Source: Saccharum officinarum (lineage: Eukaryota; Streptophyta; Magnoliopsida; Poales; Poaceae). Taken from it: a DNA stretch of 64,000 nucleotides. The stretch lies in NCBI GenBank assembly GCA_020631735.1, contig CM036160.1:110047860-110111859 (forward strand). The letters run 5' to 3'. Shown piece after piece: positions 11,177-23,660 of the stretch (its first letter is position 1; each line of letters opens with the position of its first letter). The position numbers were made by a program, and so were the translations under genes. The notes below the pieces were generated by a model. The model did not search any database. It saw only the letters and a program-made list of their open reading frames with translations, and was not told the DNA's origin.

Positions 11177-11672
11177 ACCGGACGCAGCACCGGACGCAGC
11201 ACCGGACGCTGCACCGGACGCTGCACCGGACGCGGTCACTATGGACCGGCGCGTCCGGTCAGTGCAGCGCGGGCGTCAGGCGCGCGGGCTAGGGTTTGAC
11301 ACCGGCGCGTCCGGTGACCCACGGGACCGGCGCGTCCGGTCTGGCGAACAGCGGGTCACGAAGTCATCGGACGCGGTGCGCGTCCGGTGACACACCATCG
11401 GACGCGTCCGGTGGTCTCGGGCGCTTACTGGACTCGCACCGGACGCGGGTACTGTGGCGTCCGGTGGTTGCGAGGAGCGCGTCCGGTGATGTCTTCGCGC
11501 GCGCGGGAACTGTGCGCACCGGTGCGTCCGGTGGTTCGCAACAGCGCGTCCGGTGTGTCGTTTGACCGTTGGCGCGCAGTGACCGTTGGAGGTTCTAACG
11601 GACGAATTTGAAATCGCTGGGGCACCGGACGCGGTTGAGCGCGTCCGGTCTGTTACGACCGGCGCGTCCGGT
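11177..11672. repeat. GCGTCCGGT / ACCGGACGC motif array (A2 5' LTR)
   Basis: Same arrangement as at 6125-6620: 7 ACCGGACGC and 11 GCGTCCGGT 9-mers upstream of the TATA box. No unit has been lost. Confidence 0.85.
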
Positions 11673-11724
11673 GCTCCCGCGGAAAAACGGAAGTGTGTGC
11701 AACGGCTCTATTTGACTGTGGGGT

Positions 11725-11732
11725 TATAAATA
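11725..11732 (+). promoter_or_regulatory. TATA box of the A2 5' LTR
   Basis: TATAAATA about 50 bp after the last GCGTCCGGT motif. This is the promoter that would make the genomic RNA of A2. Confidence 0.65.
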
Positions 11733-12814
11733 GACCTTGTGGCCGGCCTTGGCCGGCAGCTGAGCACACTTTGGCCTTGGTGGCTTATGTGGTAGTGCTT
11801 GGAAGCCCTCTAACTCACTCATGCTTGATAGTGTTCATCGGATCGAGTGAGAGAGCGATTCTAGTGCGTTGCATCGAGAGGATTGCATCGAGTGGCACTA
11901 GGTGATCGTGTTGCAAGCCGGTGGTGCTTGTTACTCTTGGAGGTTGCCACCTCCTAGACGGCTTGGTGGCTTGCGACTCCGTTGAAGCACGCGTGGAGAT
12001 TGTGCGTGGCTCCGGAGGAGGATTTGTGAGGGGGATTGTGCTCACCCCGCGGGGATCGCGAAGAGCAACTCTAGTAAAGCTCGTGGCTTGGAGGATCCCC
12101 ATCTTGAGAGTGGATGTGCGGCACCCGCTGAGGGTTTGACTCTTGATAGTCAATTAGCTCGTGATCCATCAAGTGGGTGTATCGCCACAACGGGGACTAG
12201 CTTGGTGGCAACCAAGTGAACCTCGGTGAAAAACCGCCGTGTCAACATTGTGTACATCTTCTCGGTGGTTTGCTTTCGATTCACAAGCTTGTATTTACTT
12301 TCATATATTTGTGCTTGTGTAGTTGCTCTTGTAACTAGTTTGTTTGTGTAGTTAGCTAGTTACCTTCTTGCTTGTGTAGCATAGAAGTAGCTCCCGTTGC
12401 GTGGCTAATTTGGTTTGTGTAACCTTGTTAGTCATATTGCTTAGTTTGTGTAGCTAAGTAATTTGCGCTCTCTAGTTTGGCATTAGTTGCCTTGCTATTG
12501 AGCATTGCTAGTGAGCATAGGTGGCTTCGTGCTTTTGCTTACTAGAATTGTGTAGGAGCTCCCCGGCTTTGCTAAAGTACTAGTGCATAGGTTTGTGTGA
12601 CCTTGCTCTAGAATTGTTTAGGAGAGCTCTTGCTAAGGAAAGCACCTTAGTTACATTTTTAGGATCTTTGTGAGGTGCTTGTGAACTTAGATAGAGGGGT
12701 GTAGTCTTGGCTAGACCGATAGTTTTAATTCCGCATTTGTTTCGGTTTGCCGACGCGTTTATTTTAGAAAGGACTATTCACCCCCCCTCTAGTCCGCCAT
12801 CTCGACCCTTCAAT

Positions 12815-12826
12815 TGGTATCGGAGC
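12815..12826 (+). other. Primer binding site of A2
   Basis: TGGTATCGGAGC lies two bases after the LTR end, with the same single-base departure from the initiator tRNA-Met complement as in A1. Confidence 0.85.
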
Positions 12827-12862
12827 CGGTCTCTCATTTGTGGTCTTCACCGACCCGAGAGG

Positions 12863-14736
12863 ATGGCGGAATATGGACTAGATGTTGATTGTCCTCACAT
12901 GTTTGATGGCACACACTTTGCACGGTGGAAAAATTGGATGATATGCAATTTTAAGTTTATTTGCCCTCAAATGTGGTGGATGGTAGATGTAGGCTTTTCT
13001 CATGTGTTGGATGAAGATAATCTAACTCAAGCACAAGAGAAATGCCTAGATCTTGACATCCAAGCTACTAACATCATGTATAGATCTTTGGATGATAGCA
13101 TCTTTGGTAAGATCATGGACCTCAAATCCGCTCATGAGATATGGGCCTATCTCAATGAAAAGTATGGAGCTATCACCGATGATGACGATGATGTCAAGCC
13201 CAAGGAGGTTGCACATGATGATGTTGAGCATGACCACAACACGATGGTTGTGGAGGATTGCTCCACCTCATGGTCAAGTGATGATGATAATCATCTACCA
13301 CAAGTTCACTTGACAAGAATGGTGATGATGCATCAAGTGTTGCAAGTGATGTTTCTACCCCAAGCACACTTGATGGTGACAACGTTGGTTCATGCTCGGG
13401 CCTTGATGATGCTACTACAAGCCCATCCACTACATCACATTGCTTCATGTCACTAGGTGACACAAAGGTATCAAATGATAATGTGATTGATCATGTTGAT
13501 TCATATGATGAGCTTGTTAGTAGACTTGCTAGCATGAACACGTCTTTAGAAAATGAGAAAGCTAAAACAATGAAATTAGAAAATGAAAACTCTTTTCTAA
13601 AGAACTCATATGAAGAACATAAGAGCTTACTTGATGATCTTAAATCTTCACATGAGAAGCTAATGTTGACTCATGAGAAAGTACTTGCATCTCATGAGGA
13701 ATTGTTAGAAAAACATGCTTCTCTCATTAAGATGTTTTTAAAGAAAATTAAAAATAATGAGAGCTCATCACATGGATCAAATGATCAATTGCAAAATGTG
13801 ACTAACCCATGTGATGTAGGGAGAAAGCATGTATCCACCTCTTGTGATGACTTATTAGATATGCCATGTTCTTCACATATATATGCTTGTTCTACTTCTA
13901 CGTCTTGTGAGACTAACATTTTGAAGGAGAACAATGAGCTCAAAAGTGAAGTAAAGAAATTGAGCAACAAGTTAGAGAGGTGCTACAACTCAAAAGTCAC
14001 CTTTGAGCACATGATAAAGACTCAAAGAAGCTATGGTGACAAGAGTGGCATTGGCTTCAACAAGAACAAGGGCAAGAAAATGAAGAAGCAAGAACAAAAG
14101 AAGCTATCTCATTTCGTGTGCTTTAAATGCCATGAGATGGGTCACCTTGCCAAGTCTTGCCCAACCAAGAAGCCAAAGATGAGGCCACAAGATGAAAAGA
14201 AGATACCCCAAGCTCAAGTAAAGATCAATGATGAAGATGTTGGTGACTTGATGATCATGAAGAAGAAAACAAGAAGGGGTGGAAGAGGAAGGCATCCAAT
14301 GCAAATCCAAGATATCAAGATGATGAGCAAGAATCAAATTGAGAAAAGAAATTTGGCTCACATCAAGTGCTTCAAGTGTGAAGATATAGGACACTTCGCC
14401 TCGGGGTGTCCTACCAAGCTTGAGAGGAAGGCTCAAGTAACTCATGAGAGGCAAGGCAATGAAAAGCATCACATGAGCAATGAAGAAAAGGCTCAATCAA
14501 AGAGAAGATGCTATTCATGCCGGGAAAGGGGACACATGGCACATTCATGTCCCCTAGGTAACATTTCTAAGCATATTTCAATTGATAATACTAATGTGCT
14601 TAGAAAGGATGTAAATGGTACCTCTATTGTTGCTATTGCAAAACATCCCGCTACCCATACTAAGGCTTTGCCTAAGTATGTTGCTCCTAACTTGAGAGGA
14701 CCCAAACTTGTTTGGGTACCATCAAAAAGTGGATGA
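12863..14736 (+). pseudogene. gag of A2, broken by a one-base deletion near 13293
   Basis: It is the same gene as 173-2047 and starts at the same ATG. Near 13291-13293 the A2 sequence reads AATCATC where A1 reads AATCAATC. The lost base shifts the frame, which then runs to a stop at 13456. The correct frame resumes as an open stretch from about 13447 to 14736 and includes the coiled coil and all three CCHC knuckles. An ORF also runs into this frame from an LTR start at 12707, but the true start is 12863. Because A1 and A2 descend from one insertion, one of the two versions may be a sequencing error. Confidence 0.85.
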
Positions 14737-17700
14737 TTGTTTGTAGGTACCATCGGCATTGGAGACTTGATTCATTTGGATTCATATTGGTCATCATATG
14801 TTGAATCAAGTTTTAAAGCTTAATGCATATCCAATCCCAATGCCAAGTCAAAATAAGTGGAGTCCAAATACTACAACATACAAGTGCAACATTCAAGATT
14901 GTGGTGATTTATTGGATATATTTGATGGCTTGCAAATATTTAAGTTGAAGCTTGCTAAAAGGATGATCATGTGATAACCAAGGTATATCTCTAGTTGATC
15001 ATTTTATTTGGGTGCATATGAGTTGATTGAATTGGATATATATGCAATGTTGCTTGCTATGAGTGGATTGAATGGATATATGTCTTATGAAAGTGTTCAA
15101 ACAAGTTAGTTTCAAGTTTGATTCAATTTGGTGAAGTATAGCTCAATGTATTGAAATCTGTCCATTATTGAAAATCTGAGCTAGCTGAGATCAAGTCTGA
15201 GTTTGAGTGACCAAATCATATTGGATTGGCTTGAAATTTGGTATGCATGCTCTAGACTTATGATATGAGATGCTGTATAAATTTCATGATAATTGGATGA
15301 GAAATGCTATGGTTTTAGAGCACATCTTGTCAGCTATAGTGCAGCAGTTTTCAGCATGTAGCAGTGGTGGAAGATTTGAAATCTGGTAGCAATCTAGATG
15401 TCAAATGAATCTTAAATTTTTACAGCTGCTAGATGACTTAGTGTGTCACATCTCCACCAAATTTTATGGCATTTGGATCTGTACATTGGGAGATATGGAT
15501 TATTCTTTGAAGGGTATAGAATCTGCCAGAAAAGTGACAATCATTGGATTAATCTAGAGTCACTTTAAGTGAAAGGTTCTCAAGTTGGAAACATATTTAT
15601 AAGTGTTTGAGGTACCTAAGTTTGGTTTTGAATTGATCTAGAAGCATGACAAGAAATGAGTACAAGGGCATTGATTGTGGAATGTACTAGTGTACAAATT
15701 TGGTACTCAAATTTGAAAATAAAGATCAAACTGAAGTTGAAGATGAGGATTAGTAATGATTGGAGATCATTTGGTAGAAAGAAAATGACTTAAAGAATAA
15801 TTCAAGGTTACTCATCAAGTTAAGTCCATAGATCAATCAATCAAAGGCAATTCAAGTAAGTGTCAAGGATGGTTCTTTGGAGAGAGGTCACTTCTCCCTG
15901 CTGAGGGGGCTTGCCGCCCATGGGTGGGTAAACCGAGCACCGGCTTGGAAGGCTAACATGGAAGTGATGAATTCAAGGGACATTTGAGATGCTAAATTGA
16001 AGCAATCAATAGGATTGATCAAGAAAAGCAAGCAACACCCAAAAGAGAGCTAGTCATGGTTATAAAATTGGTATCATAAGTACTTCTCTCATGCAAGCAT
16101 TGATCAAAGAGAAAAAGCAAGCCAACCACAACAAGAGATAATGCACTTGATTATTAGTGGTTCTCATTTCATATGGGTGAAGAATGAATTTCTCTATAAT
16201 GATTGGTCTTCACCAAGCTTATAAATTGGACTTCACATTTCTATTGGAGTAATGAATTGGAATCTATGTGACTATCCTCTACTCCAACATAACAAAGGTA
16301 TCATTGCAATGTGCATGATCATTTCATCCCTTACTAGTATGCGATTAGTGCATATAGTACATGCTTACTAGGATCATGCATAACAAATGAAATATTTAAA
16401 TTCATAGCCTACCACTATTGCTTGAATTGTTTAAATGATCTAGTGGTATGTGTATGAATTTGTTCATGAGCTAGTGAACCCAAGTACTTGATCTAGTTTG
16501 GATTGCTAACAAGTGACAAGTACAACATTGGCAAGATAACCCTTAGTATGAGGAGTGAAGAAGCTTGTCATTGGATCAAACCGGACTTAGAATCTTAGGC
16601 AAATCAACTTAGTTCAAGTCATACTAGAAGCTCATGACAATGATATGGGTACAAGCACAAGACAACAATGCAAATGGATATCTAGGGTGTTTCAAATGGT
16701 ATCTAGACTCAAAATATTTCTTCAATTGGTATTTACAAGTGGTGTCTAGATCATGATTACAAGTGATATCCTACAAGTGGTACTCATAAAGATAGCAAAT
16801 GTTCAAGAAAAGATCATATTGACAAAATCCTACAAGTGGTTCCATGATAGAGGATTCTTCAAATTGGTATCACACACTTATTCGTGGTATTTCTACACAT
16901 GATATCATTTATACAAGACGGTGGTTCCACAAGTGATCCTCAATTTTAAGTGATCATCAAATGAAGAAAGTTCCCTCACACACAAGAGCTCAAGATTATC
17001 AAGTGAATGACCCATGCTATGACATAGGGGGAGGAGCCCCACCTAATGGTATCAAGGTCAAAGATCCTAAGTGGTATCTCAAGAGCAACATACAAGTAAT
17101 GCCATTCCAACATGTGCGGTGATGTCCATCAACAACGCAATATTCAAGTCTCAACCATCTACCCCAATGCAAGCCTTTGTATCAATGAGAAATACACCCT
17201 TTATGGAAATTGATGACAAAGGGGGAGAAGTTGGAACAAAGATATGTCAATGCACCAAGAGAGGGGTTTGGGGACATCATGAGAAGATGGGGTTTGGACA
17301 TGGAAATGGACAAAGAGGGAGCAACAATGAAGAAAAGAGAAGGATCAAAATTCTTGGACAAGAGAAGCACACAAGTAGGGGGAGCAAGCTCATGAACATT
17401 GATTGGTTGCATTTGACTTGTGCATATTCATGTGCTTGCTAGCATTGCATAAGTTTTTATTTAACATGCATGCTTGTGTGGTGTATGCTAGTTATAGAAC
17501 TTGAATGATGATATGATAACTAGCATGCATAGGATGATAGCTAGACTTGTGTTTATCATGAAAAACTAGAACCTTACTTATAATGTTGATCTCACGGGGT
17601 TTCTAGTATTTTTGATGTCTAGCTACTCATGATGCTAAGGATGATGGCAAACTTGTGATTTTCAAATGATATCGAGCTATCAAATGGTATCGAACTACAA

Positions 17701-17944
17701 AGGTTTATTCTATACACCTTAGCATCACTTAGTAGTGCTAACCCTCCCACAAATTTCATATTTATGCATATGTGCAAGCTTGAAACCAAACCATTTGAGC
17801 ACATATGTAGGGAGAGTTATCACTACCAAGTTGGATTTTATGGTGCTTATCCAAATTCTAACATAGAGCTTAAATGTTGGATAAGTGGCATAAAGTCCAA
17901 AAGAACTTAATTTCCATATCTTTGTAGAGTTGTCATCAATTACC
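14737..17944 (+). other. Non-coding internal region of A2
   Basis: Same sequence as 2048-5253, with purine tracts near 17024 and 17218-17229 and the same TGGTATC-like motifs. I find no pol domain in any frame. Confidence 0.75.
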
Positions 17945-17956
17945 AAAAGGGGGAGA
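17945..17956 (+). other. 3' polypurine tract of A2
   Basis: AAAAGGGGGAGA, one A shorter than in A1, directly before the 3' LTR. Confidence 0.75.
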
Positions 17957-17957
17957 T

Positions 17958-20457
17958 TGAAAGGTCCTTGTTTGGTTTTGGTAATTGAGTGACAACCTTA
18001 GGTGGACTAATTGTGTTTATGTGAGATACACAGGGAATTAGTCCACAGATGATTGTGTTATGAAGGAGCTCATTGCATATGAGACATGACATGGAGTCAT
18101 GTGACCAAGGTGGCAAAGATCAAGATGAGGCTTGGCTTGATGGACCGGTTGCAAGTGTGAAGGGCAAGTCGGAGGCTTTGGAGCGATGGACCGCGAGGCG
18201 GTGAAGCTTGAGCAAGACTTGGCGCCGATGGACCGACGCAACGGTGAAGAGCAAGTGAGGTCAAGATCGATGAACCAATACGGTCATGTGATGATATGAA
18301 GTGGATCATATCATTTGTGATTGGTTGGTGCATGTGTTGCATCAACGTCGGAGGAGATGGAGTGGAATGCGCAAGGCAAAGGTATAACCTAGGGCATTTC
18401 CATTTCACCGGTCATAGGTGTGTAGAGAAGTTTATGACCGGGTTTAGGATAGATGGCCGTACTATTAAGAGGGGCAAACTTGTTTGCATATCGGTCATCT
18501 AGTGCCACTTGAGCGATCTAACTTTGCATACGTGTTAGGATCGAGTGGCGAGGCAAGTTGAGTGCCTAATTCCTTTGGAGAAAATGTTTGTGAAAATGCT
18601 AACACACGAGCACAAGGTGGTGATCACTTGTTGGTGTTGGCACATTTGCAAAGGTGGCGTTGGTCGCGCTGTGGTTTACGGTAGAGAGGGGTTTGGTTCC
18701 TTTCTCTCTCCCGCCGAGCGTGCGAGCGCGGGATTCAGGCGATTTCGGGGAAGTGAAATGCCTATTTTCCATTGCGCCGGAAGTCGGAAAAGAAACGGAG
18801 GCGAACGCGGTCACAGAGGTGACCGGACGCAGCACCGGACGCAGCACCGGACGCTGCACCGGACGCTGCACCGGACGCGGTCACTATGGACCGGCGCGTC
18901 CGGTCAGTGCAGCGCGGGCGTCAGGCGCGCGGGCTAGGGTTTGACACCGGCGCGTCCGGTGACCCACGGGACCGGCGCGTCCGGTCTGGCGAACAGCGGG
19001 TCACGAAGTCATCGGACGCGGTGCGCGTCCGGTGACACACCATCGGACGCGTCCGGTGGTCTCGGGCGCTTACTGGACTCGCACCGGACGCGGGTACTGT
19101 GGCGTCCGGTGGTTGCGAGGAGCGCGTCCGGTGATGTCTTCGCGCGCGCGGGAACTGTGCGCACCGGTGCGTCCGGTGGTTCGCAACAGCGCGTCCGGTG
19201 TGTCGTTTGACCGTTGGCGCGCAGTGACCGTTGGAGGTTCTAACGGACGAATTTGAAATCGCTGGGGCACCGGACGCGGTTGAGCGCGTCCGGTCTGTTA
19301 CGACCGGCGCGTCCGGTGCTCCCGCGGAAAAACGGAAGTGTGTGCAACGGCTCTATTTGACTGTGGGGTTATAAATAGACCTTGTGGCCGGCCTTGGCCG
19401 GCAGCTGAGCACACTTTGGCCTTGGTGGCTTATGTGGTAGTGCTTGGAAGCCCTCTAACTCACTCATGCTTGATAGTGTTCATCGGATCGAGTGAGAGAG
19501 CGATTCTAGTGCGTTGCATCGAGAGGATTGCATCGAGTGGCACTAGGTGATCGTGTTGCAAGCCGGTGGTGCTTGTTACTCTTGGAGGTTGCCACCTCCT
19601 AGACGGCTTGGTGGCTTGCGACTCCGTTGAAGCACGCGTGGAGATTGTGCGTGGCTCCGGAGGAGGATTTGTGAGGGGGATTGTGCTCACCCCGCGGGGA
19701 TCGCGAAGAGCAACTCTAGTAAAGCTCGTGGCTTGGAGGATCCCCATCTTGAGAGTGGATGTGCGGCACCCGCTGAGGGTTTGACTCTTGATAGTCAATT
19801 AGCTCGTGATCCATCAAGTGGGTGTATCGCCACAACGGGGACTAGCTTGGTGGCAACCAAGTGAACCTCGGTGAAAAACCGCCGTGTCAACATTGTGTAC
19901 ATCTTCTCGGTGGTTTGCTTTCGATTCACAAGCTTGTATTTACTTTCATATATTTGTGCTTGTGTAGTTGCTCTTGTAACTAGTTTGTTTGTGTAGTTAG
20001 CTAGTTACCTTCTTGCTTGTGTAGCATAGAAGTAGCTCCCGTTGCGTGGCTAATTTGGTTTGTGTAACCTTGTTAGTCTTATTGCTTAGTTTGTGTAGCT
20101 AAGTAATTTGCGCTCTCTAGTTTGGCATTAGTTGCCTTGCTATTGAGCATTGCTAGTGAGCATAGGTGGCTTCGTGCTTTTGCTTACTAGAATTGTGTAG
20201 GAGCTCCCCGGCCTTGCTAAAGTACTAGTGCATAGGTTTGTGTGACCTTGCTCTAGAATTGTTTAGGAGAGCTCTTGCTAAGGAAAGCACCTTAGTTACA
20301 TTTTTAGGATCTTTGTGAGGTGCTTGTGAACTTAGATAGAGGGGTGTAGTCTTGGCTAGACCGATAGTTTTAATTCCGCATTTGTTTCGGTTTGCCGACA
20401 CGTTTATTTTAGAAAGGACTATTCACCCCCCCTCTAGTCCGCCATCTCGACCCTTCA
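17958..20457 (+). repeat. 3' LTR of A2 (2500 bp)
   Basis: It begins TGAAAGGTCC and ends CCCTTCA. The GCGTCCGGT array is at 18822-19317 and the TATA box at 19370-19377. TSD ATGAG follows at 20458-20462. Confidence 0.93.
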
Positions 20458-20462
20458 ATGAG
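20458..20462. repeat. Target site duplication of A2, right copy (ATGAG)
   Basis: Matches 10308-10312. The following sequence resumes the interrupted family B LTR. Confidence 0.93.
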
Positions 20463-21480
20463 AAACATAGCAATCACTCCCCCGTAATAATGTTGCTCTG
20501 CCTGCCTTACACACGGGAGGGGGACTATATAAGAACCAACGAAGCTGTCACCATCGCGGACCACCCCACGATCCGGCATATAAGGTGCAATCGCAGATAA
20601 ATATGGTCTAAGCACCACGCCTACACAATATTTATCATTTACCCATGGATCCGATGGATAAACGCTATACGATCCTAAACATGTATATAATTCCAATCTA
20701 ACTAAGCCAAGCGTATAACTACGATAAACTAAGAACAATATAATTGCAAACATAAACAAGTAGAGCATAGTCATAATCAATATATTGAAATAGAACAAAG
20801 TTGTATTCATAATATTGAAGAACAAAGATGAACAATGAAGAACAGTAGAGGAATTACCAAGAATCCTCTTGACAGATCCGGAAACCAATCGAAGATTGAC
20901 TCCTTCTAGTTCTAATCCTATGTAGCTATGCTATACTAGAGATCTAGTTGATGTGGTGGCTCTAGGGCTTGATCAGAGACTCTCCTCCTGAGATTAGGGT
21001 TTGAGGAATTGAGAATGAGGGAGTGCCTCCTCCAGGGGCCAGGGGTCCTGCTTATATAGCCCCCTCAAGTGAACGTGGACCGTCGGATCAAACCGACATT
21101 AATCGTACGGTTTTCCTTGATCCCTTAGGTCGGTGGAGCATAATCCGCGAGACGGAGCCTGATTGGCTCTCAGGCCAGGGCGGCCGCCCTAGGGGGCAGG
21201 GCGGGCGCCCTGCCTCCGGGCCCGTTCGGCCTCCCGTTCGATCTCGTGGCTTCTGGAGTCTTCTAGATGATAGAAAATCGGTGAACACGTTATTATCTCT
21301 ATGTAAACCCGACGTGTGGGCCTTTCCTCCGTATTTTCTGATAACCCCCTGCAGAAACAGACAAACACCAAAACTCGTGGAATTCTGTCAGATAAAACCC
21401 TAAGTCTAGGTGTTGGTTGCATTTGGATCCTTTTCTTTGTTTATTTAATAACTATATTTGGTACTTAAGGACCGTCAACA
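20463..21480 (-). repeat. Solo LTR of family B, right part (reverse orientation)
   Basis: Minus-strand match to the first about 1 kb of the LTR at 24631, ending at the reversed LTR start TGTTGACGGT. ATTTG at 21481-21485 is the likely right TSD. Confidence 0.88.
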
Positions 21481-22293
21481 ATTTGCTCGAAATGTATGTT
21501 TTAGTAGAACTATTTAGATGTTGGAGAAGCAGATCTGGGCATGTTGTATGAGCTTTCTTCCCTCCTCCTCCTTTTTTCTCTTCGCCTTGTTGCAATGGTT
21601 CTTTTGGATTGTTGCAGTAGTGTTTTCAGTTGGTGTTGATGTGTGTTTGAGATCTTGTTTCATTGTTTTCAACCGCATGGTGAAGTAGTTGTCGCCTGCT
21701 GTTGCAGTAGGCGGTTGGGTAATGTTTCAATAGTTTTCATGCTCTTTTTGGTGCAGTAGGTGTTTCGTGGTGTTTTTCTTTTTTGTTTCAGTAGTTGTTT
21801 AGTTGTTGTTGCATTGGTTGTCTTGCTTTGGTGCAGTAGGCAGTCGTTCTATGTTGAAGCTTCATTTTCATGCATAGTTTCAGTAAGTGTTTGGCAGTTG
21901 TTTCAGTAAGTGTTTGGTTGTCGTTGCAGTAGGCATCATGCCTTGGTGCAGTAGGCGTTCCTTTGTCAGTTGCATCTTCAGCGTCTGCATGGTGCTGCAA
22001 GATGCAGTTTGCGGGGTGGGGATGTTGCAGTGTGGAGAGGGGATGATGGTTGCTTTGGGGGCATGACGAAGGTCTGGAGATGAGGGGAGCGGATCCCCGC
22101 ACATGGCCGGGTTGCGTTCAATCCGTCGCCCCGCTCGCATGGGGACATTGCGGGTTCCGCGTTAGGCCTGGAGATGAGGGGAGCGGATTCCCGCGCGCGG
22201 CCGGGTTGCCTTCGATTCGTCCCCGCGCGCGCATGGGGACGTTGCGGGTTCTGCATTCGGGGGTGGAAGCGGGGGCGGGCTGGAATCCTTCTT
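21481..22293. repeat. Degenerate GCAGTAGG repeat followed by GC-rich tandem
   Basis: Irregular TTGCAGTAGG / TTTCAGTAG(T) motifs run from about 21610 to 21955. Two tandem units of 94 bp follow at 22071-22164 and 22165-22258. Together with the hairpin at 22311 this resembles the end of a Mutator-like element, but I could not find the opposite terminus. No gene is seen. Confidence 0.55.
22071..22258. repeat. 94-bp tandem duplication
   Basis: Two units start GGTCTGGAGATGAGG and GGCCTGGAGATGAGG, both with CATGGGGACRTTGCGGGTT in the second half. The units differ at roughly one base in eight by eye. Confidence 0.8.
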
Positions 22294-22310
22294 CGGCGGC
22301 GCGTCCGGAT

Positions 22311-22344
22311 GCTAGCGCCCGGATTCGGACGTCCGAGCGCTAGC
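22311..22344. repeat. Short GC-rich inverted repeat (13-bp arms)
   Basis: GCTAGCGCCCGGA (22311-22323) pairs with TCCGAGCGCTAGC (22332-22344) with one mismatch, leaving an 8-base loop. It lies at the edge of the duplicated GC-rich region and could be a transposon terminus. Confidence 0.6.
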
Positions 22345-23192
22345 AGTGCTGTTAAAAATTTACGTGTATCTCAAAGCAATTCCATAATTATTTTTCATTT
22401 ATTAATTACTACCTGGACCTAGTTTTGGGCCGGGATCAACCCACGTCCAGTCCATATCCAGTCAATTCACAACCGAAACGGGTCACAAGACCACGCTCAA
22501 CGGCGAGGCATGACGGCAGCCCTCCTCGTCCTGTTGGATCACGGCATGCATGGGAGATGTCCGCCGCGTCAGCTCTTGCTCATCGAGGAATTCTACTGTA
22601 ACCATTGGCGTCGTCGTAGACATGTACTCTTAATTCTCGACATAGAGTCGATATATAAATTACGAACAGGCCAGCAGCATGCTGGATTTGGATGCGGCCA
22701 GTGGCGTCTTCACGATGCGAATTTGCAAAGTCAACTGGCAAGACTGCGGACAGGACATTGGACGCAGCTAGCTAGTGGCGTGTCCGTGGGCACCGGCGCG
22801 CACGGAAAGAACGTGCTTACGTGCACTTGGCCGCCGGTTAAGAGGTGGATGCGGCCGAGACCTCGAGAGGCCGCCGCTCTTCACCACGACTCCAAGAGCG
22901 AGAAATCATCGTCGAGACTCGAGTGAGATGAGATCGTAATTGACTAGGTGCCCAGGTACGGGCCGGGCTAGCGCGGGTCTTGATGGATCTAGACGGGACA
23001 CAAGAAAGTTAATTAATTGTAATCTTTCCTTTAAGATTCGTACTATTTTTTAAACTAGGAGTACGGGAGCAGTTCTCTAAATTAAGGGACCTAACCTAGT
23101 GCAGCATCCGTAATTGACTGACACACATTGTGCTGCAGCTGGTGTATATGCTCGTATTCTGCAGTAGTTGTTCAGTATCGTACAGTACTAGT
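22345..23192. other. Interval without a supported gene
   Basis: Mixed-composition sequence between the GC-rich repeat and the CACTA end. A 138-codon ORF at 22510-22926 has no recognisable motif or splice context. AGT at 23190-23192 may be one copy of the 3-bp CACTA target duplication. Confidence 0.5.
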
Positions 23193-23660
23193 CACTACTG
23201 GAAACGCGTGCTTTGTCGAGGGCCTAAGGCTTTGCCAAGGGCCAGATCTCGGGCACTCGGTAAAGACACTCTTTGCCGAGGGCCAGCCACAGAAACTCTC
23301 GGCAAAGAGAAACCCTCGGCAAAGAGGCCCTCGGCAAAGATGCTCTCGGCAAATTAGGCCCATTGGGTCATGGCGGCCACTCCCGTCAGGCTTTGCCGAG
23401 GGCCAGCCGTTAGGCCCTCGGCAAAGATTTTTTTTCACCCCAGTGTTTCGACCAAAATTTTTTTAAGAAAAATATATAGTCTTTGCCGAGGGCCAGCCCT
23501 TGGGTCCTCGGGAAAGGGTGTCTTTGCCGAGGGCCATGCCTCGGGCCCTCGGCAAAGACTATTCACAAAAAAAAATTTGCCCGAAAATTGACTGGAAAAA
23601 GTCTTTGCCGAGGGTCAGACCTTGGGCCCTCGGGAAAGGGTGTCTTTGCCGAGGGCCCTC
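23193..23660. repeat. CACTA terminal and subterminal repeats
   Basis: CACTA at the first base, then many copies of TTTGCCGAGGGCC (for example 23272-23284) and its inverse. In En/Spm-type elements such subterminal motifs are where the transposase-associated protein binds. Confidence 0.85.

Larger units (their letters stand above)
10313..12812 (+). repeat. 5' LTR of A2 (2500 bp)
   Basis: It starts TGAAGGTCC, one A shorter than the other copies, and ends CCCTTCA. The GCGTCCGGT array is at 11177-11672 and the TATA box at 11725-11732. Confidence 0.93.
10313..20457 (+). mobile_element. Complete family A gag-only LTR retrotransposon, copy A2 (10,145 bp)
   Basis: A structurally complete TR-GAG element: 5' LTR 10313-12812, primer site 12815-12826, gag 12863-14736 (frameshifted), non-coding interior 14737-17944, purine tract 17945-17956 and 3' LTR 17958-20457. 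Both LTRs are 2500 bp and nearly identical by eye, so the insertion is young. It lies inside a family B solo LTR and is bounded by TSD ATGAG. It has no pol domain, so it is non-autonomous. Confidence 0.93.

Noticed and set aside
22510..22926. 138-codon ORF between the GC-rich repeat and the CACTA end
   Set aside because: No domain, no splice context and low-complexity Arg/His content; nothing beyond length supports it.
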